Shown piece by piece: positions 7,245 to 8,960 of a DNA stretch of 8,960 nt. Position numbers and translations under genes: made by a program. The stretch covers positions 1 through 8,960 of the forward strand of contig CAIJMB010000165.1 in NCBI GenBank assembly GCA_903821715.1, read 5' to 3'. How positions within the stretch are numbered: position 1 is the first letter of the stretch; each line of letters starts with the position of its first letter. Source of the DNA: an uncultured Flavobacteriales bacterium (GTDB lineage Bacteria > Bacteroidota > Bacteroidia > Flavobacteriales > Schleiferiaceae). The notes beneath the pieces were generated by a model. That model worked only from the letters and a program-made list of their open reading frames with translations. It was not told the DNA's origin and searched no databases.

Positions 7245-7252
7245 TATCTTTG
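7245..7252 (+). promoter_or_regulatory. Bacteroidota -7 promoter element for proline dehydrogenase
   Basis: TATCTTTG matches the TAnnTTTG consensus exactly. Transcription would begin near 7257, giving a leader of about 20 nt before the GTG at 7277. A clear TTTG -33 element is not visible 19-21 bp upstream, so activity might depend on an activator. The match argues against translation starting at the TTG at 7250, which lies inside the element. Confidence 0.4.
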
Positions 7253-7276
7253 CACGAACCTTTGAACCTTAGCCTT

Positions 7277-8467
7277 GTGAAGCTCGATTTTTCGGATACC
7301 GCGCTGGCCTTTCAGCACGCCTCCCCTGCCGACATCCGTCGTGCCCGCCTTCTTTTTGGTGTGCTGGCTTCGCCCGCCCTCGTTTCTACGGGTAAAACGC
7401 TCAGTCTCTGGGCGCTTAAATGGAGGCTTCCCGTCAAAGGCCTAATCCGAGCCACCGTCTTTCGTCAGTTTTGTGGCGGTGAAACCGTAGCCGAAAGCCG
7501 CCCCGCCATTCAGCGACTTTGGTCTGGCGGCGTGGGGAGTATCCTCGACTATTCCGTCGAAGGCCAAACTACCGACGCGGCATTTGATCAGACGGTAGAG
7601 GTCGCTTTGCAAACCCTCGCCCTCGCCGCAACGGAACCGGGCCTGAGCCTCGGGGTTTTTAAGATGACCGGAATCGCTCCGCACGACCTACTCGAGCACA
7701 TGACCCTCGGCGCGGAACTTACCGCCGCCGAATCGCATCAGCTCGAAAAAGTCCGCGCCCGAGTCCGCCGCATGGCCCAGTTTGCTGCCAAATCGGGCCG
7801 CACACTCATGATTGACGCCGAAGAAACCTGGATTCAAGGTGCAATCGACCAGCTCGCCCGCGAAGCCATGCAGGAATTCAATCGCGACCGGCTTGTCATC
7901 ATGACCACGATTCAGTGCTACCGCGTCGGCCGCCAGGCCCAGCTTCGCGCCGACCTCGACCATGCTTCCGCCCATGGATACTTTTACGGCGTGAAGTTGG
8001 TTCGCGGAGCCTATATGGAAAAAGAGCGCGAGCGCGCCGCCACCTTGGGCTACCCCTCTCCCATTCAGCCCGACAAGGCCGGAACGGACACCGAGTACGA
8101 TGCCTGCGGCCGGATGATGCTCGAGGCCCTGGGTCGCCCCGATTCACCTGGCCGTGTAGGTATGGTGTTCGGAACCCACAATGAGGATAGCAACCGCCTT
8201 GGCGCCGAGCTGCTAACCTCCCAGGGCTGGAACCCTCAAGACGCTCCCATCTGGTTCGCTCAACTATACGGTATGAGCGACTTCATTAGCTTCGTCATGG
8301 CCCACCACGGATTTCGCGTCGCCAAGTACCTTCCATTCGGACCCATCGTGAATGTGATGCCCTATCTCTTACGCCGTGCCGAAGAAAACACCTCGGTAGC
8401 CGGTCAAACGGGCCGCGAATTGTTGATGCTCCGCAAGGAGGCGGCGCGACGAAAGCAGGTTAGCTGA
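7277..8467 (+). CDS. Proline dehydrogenase (FAD-dependent, monofunctional)
   Basis: It oxidises L-proline to 1-pyrroline-5-carboxylate with FAD and passes electrons to the respiratory quinone pool; it is peripheral on the inner membrane. From the GTG at 7277 it has 396 residues, about the usual length for monofunctional enzymes of Bacteroidota, and lacks the P5C dehydrogenase half of PutA. Visible family motifs: LPVKGLIRATVFRQFCGGE near the N-terminus, FKMTG, LMIDAEETW (about 177-185), the barrel segment GVKLVRGAYMEKE (about 238-250), VFGTHN (about 297-302), QLYGMSD, and the C-terminal substrate/FAD region YLPFGP plus RRAEENTSVAGQ with the conserved paired Arg (366-367). The frame extends upstream to a TTG at 7250, but homologs start near KLDFSDTALAF and a promoter-like element covers that TTG, so GTG is preferred. 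It is divergent from aroB. Confidence 0.93.
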   Translation: MKLDFSDTALAFQHASPADIRRARLLFGVLASPALVSTGKTLSLWALKWRLPVKGLIRATVFRQFCGGETVAESRPAIQRLWSGGVGSILDYSVEGQTTDAAFDQTVEVALQTLALAATEPGLSLGVFKMTGIAPHDLLEHMTLGAELTAAESHQLEKVRARVRRMAQFAAKSGRTLMIDAEETWIQGAIDQLAREAMQEFNRDRLVIMTTIQCYRVGRQAQLRADLDHASAHGYFYGVKLVRGAYMEKERERAATLGYPSPIQPDKAGTDTEYDACGRMMLEALGRPDSPGRVGMVFGTHNEDSNRLGAELLTSQGWNPQDAPIWFAQLYGMSDFISFVMAHHGFRVAKYLPFGPIVNVMPYLLRRAEENTSVAGQTGRELLMLRKEAARRKQVS

Positions 8468-8500
8468 GATTGGCTGAGACAAGCTCGTTGGCCGTTGGGT
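8456..8500 (+). repeat. Short-word repeats spanning the proline dehydrogenase stop
   Basis: From the last codons onward the plus strand reads in related words: GGTTAGC, TGAGATTGGC, TGAGACAAGC, TCGTTGGCC, GTTGGG. The 11-mer GCTCGTTGGCC (8483-8493) is identical to the minus-strand reading of the array behind aroA (4960-4970 and 4994-5004). In both places it lies on the coding strand of the gene just ended. Confidence 0.6.
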
Positions 8501-8600
8501 ACATCTTCGCGATTAATCCCTAAACGGATAATTGCTTTAAGTACCTGAATAACATTGCTTTATGGAATTCATAAAATTTGAAAAAAGTAAAATCCGGTTA
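8501..8600. other. AT-rich convergent intergenic segment
   Basis: This stretch is clearly AT-rich in an otherwise GC-rich window and holds no gene. It contains a direct repeat ATTGCTTTA at 8531-8539 and 8554-8562, and a perfect 6-bp inverted repeat TTTATG/CATAAA (8559-8564 and 8570-8575, 5-bp loop). It lies between the convergent ends of proline dehydrogenase and the right-edge gene, where terminators are expected. Confidence 0.6.
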
Positions 8601-8613
8601 TAACCGAACGGTT
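8582..8613 (-). terminator. Weak candidate terminator for the right-edge gene
   Basis: Overlapping inverted repeats occupy 8595-8613: the perfect palindrome CGGTTATAACCG (8595-8606) and AACCG-AA-CGGTT (8602-8613). On the minus strand these are followed by a T-rich run (ATTTTACTTTTTT). The order, hairpin then T-tract, fits a Rho-independent terminator for the minus-strand gene ending at 8666. The stem is short and the tract is interrupted, so support is weak; an operator-like role cannot be excluded. Confidence 0.3.
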
Positions 8614-8622
8614 GTTGCGCTT

Positions 8623-8641
8623 CGCAGCTAACGCCGCTGCG
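8623..8641. other. Short GC-rich stem-loop
   Basis: CGCAGC (8623-8628) and GCTGCG (8636-8641) form a 6-bp GC-rich stem with a 7-base loop between the convergent genes. No T-tract follows on either strand. It could help transcription stop from either side, but this is only a structural observation. Confidence 0.35.
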
Positions 8642-8657
8642 CGGAAACAAGTTGCTA

Positions 8658-8669
8658 GTAACTAGTTAC
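8658..8669. repeat. Palindromic GTAACTAGTTAC word covering a stop codon
   Basis: A perfect 12-bp palindrome that includes the TAA stop (8666-8668) of the minus-strand right-edge gene. The 3' end of the secreted-protein gene carries the same word with one change, GTAACTAGCTAC at 4844-4855, again with the TAA stop at bases 2-4. Both are followed, on the coding strand, by CTAGCAA. Confidence 0.7.
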
Positions 8670-8960
8670 TTATTATTTAACGAGACGAGCCACGCGCTAT
8701 CCTGGCGCACCTCCCAGAGTCCGCGCCATTCGCGATTCTGAAATTCGAGGTCGATCCAGTAGGCGGGGGACCTCGGCCGAGTGCCGGGTGCGCGTTTGGC
8801 TTGCGCCAAAATCCACTTCGCCAATGGTAAGAAATGCCTTGAGCACCGTCGAGTCCGCGCCTACTGCCTTCCACAGTGCGGAATCGGCCCCGCGGACCGG
8901 CTTGCGGTGAAGTTCCGCCAGCACGCGATCGTTCGGAAAGTAGCTGCATTCAAAGTCGCG
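8666..8960 (-). pseudogene. 3' part of an unrecognised gene, with an apparent frameshift
   Basis: I do not recognise the product, and its start is beyond the right edge. Read from the edge, one frame gives a protein-like sequence (RDFECSYFPNDRVLAELHRK and on through STVLKAFLTIGEVDFG) down to about 8770, then turns implausible and stops at 8697-8699. The frame one base further on gives a convincing ending, AYWIDLEFQNREW, GLWEVRQDSAWLVSLNNK, with stop TAA at 8666-8668. Deleting one base from the run of five C on the coding strand (plus-strand G at 8765-8769) joins them as SAEVP-AYWIDLEF. The run of four T at about 8807-8810 is a second possible site. The Trp/aromatic strand pattern at the end could suit a small alpha+beta (NTF2-like) or lipoprotein domain, but this is a guess. 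It may be a real pseudogene or a sequencing indel. Confidence 0.6.

Noticed and set aside
8559..8575. TTTATG/CATAAA hairpin as a terminator for proline dehydrogenase
   Set aside because: The stem is AT-only but for one pair and is followed by A-rich, not T-rich, sequence on the plus strand.
8677..8949. 90-residue minus-strand gene at the right edge
   Set aside because: Its Gly/Arg/Ser-rich translation looks like an off-frame reading; the two other minus frames give the protein-like halves of the edge gene.

Overview
The window looks like a chromosomal segment of a high-GC member of the Bacteroidota, most likely a Flavobacteriales-type lineage. The evidence is a LytS-type sensor with a Reg_prop-like periplasmic propeller beside a short receiver protein, secreted proteins whose signal peptides end next to Gln, no Shine-Dalgarno sequences at the starts, and an aroB gene back to back with a monofunctional proline dehydrogenase. 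The taxonomic call is inference; no rRNA or marker gene is present.

Layout. Positions 1-2677 (minus) hold a two-component pair: a propeller-type LytS/YehU-family histidine kinase followed 15 bp later by a response regulator cut by the left edge. A 77-bp divergent spacer with a perfect 12-bp palindrome near its midpoint separates the kinase from two plus-strand genes (2755-3348 and 3345-4847). These overlap by 4 bp and encode Trp-rich secreted proteins of unknown function, the second probably an outer-membrane protein. Positions 4848-5062 are a repeat-packed gap. Then aroA (5063-6178, minus) overlaps aroB (6165-7235, minus) by 14 bp; the two enzymes catalyse the penultimate and the second steps of the shikimate pathway. 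Divergent from aroB is proline dehydrogenase (plus, probable GTG start at 7277, end 8467). After an AT-rich convergent gap comes the 3' part of an unrecognised minus-strand gene (8666 to beyond the right edge) that needs one frameshift, at a run of five C (coding strand), to be read through.

Working together: the kinase and regulator probably form one signalling system, and its divergent neighbours are candidate targets or partners by position only. AroB and AroA are translationally linked. Proline dehydrogenase is a separate catabolic gene.

The most unusual signal is not a gene. Every transcription-unit end visible here (3345-4847 gene, aroA, proline dehydrogenase, the right-edge gene) runs straight into a family of short related words (GTAACTAG[CT]TAC, GTTAGC, GCTCGTTGGCC, CTAGCAA). 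In all four cases the stop codon lies inside or at the edge of these words. No defence system, CRISPR array, transposon, tRNA or rRNA was seen.
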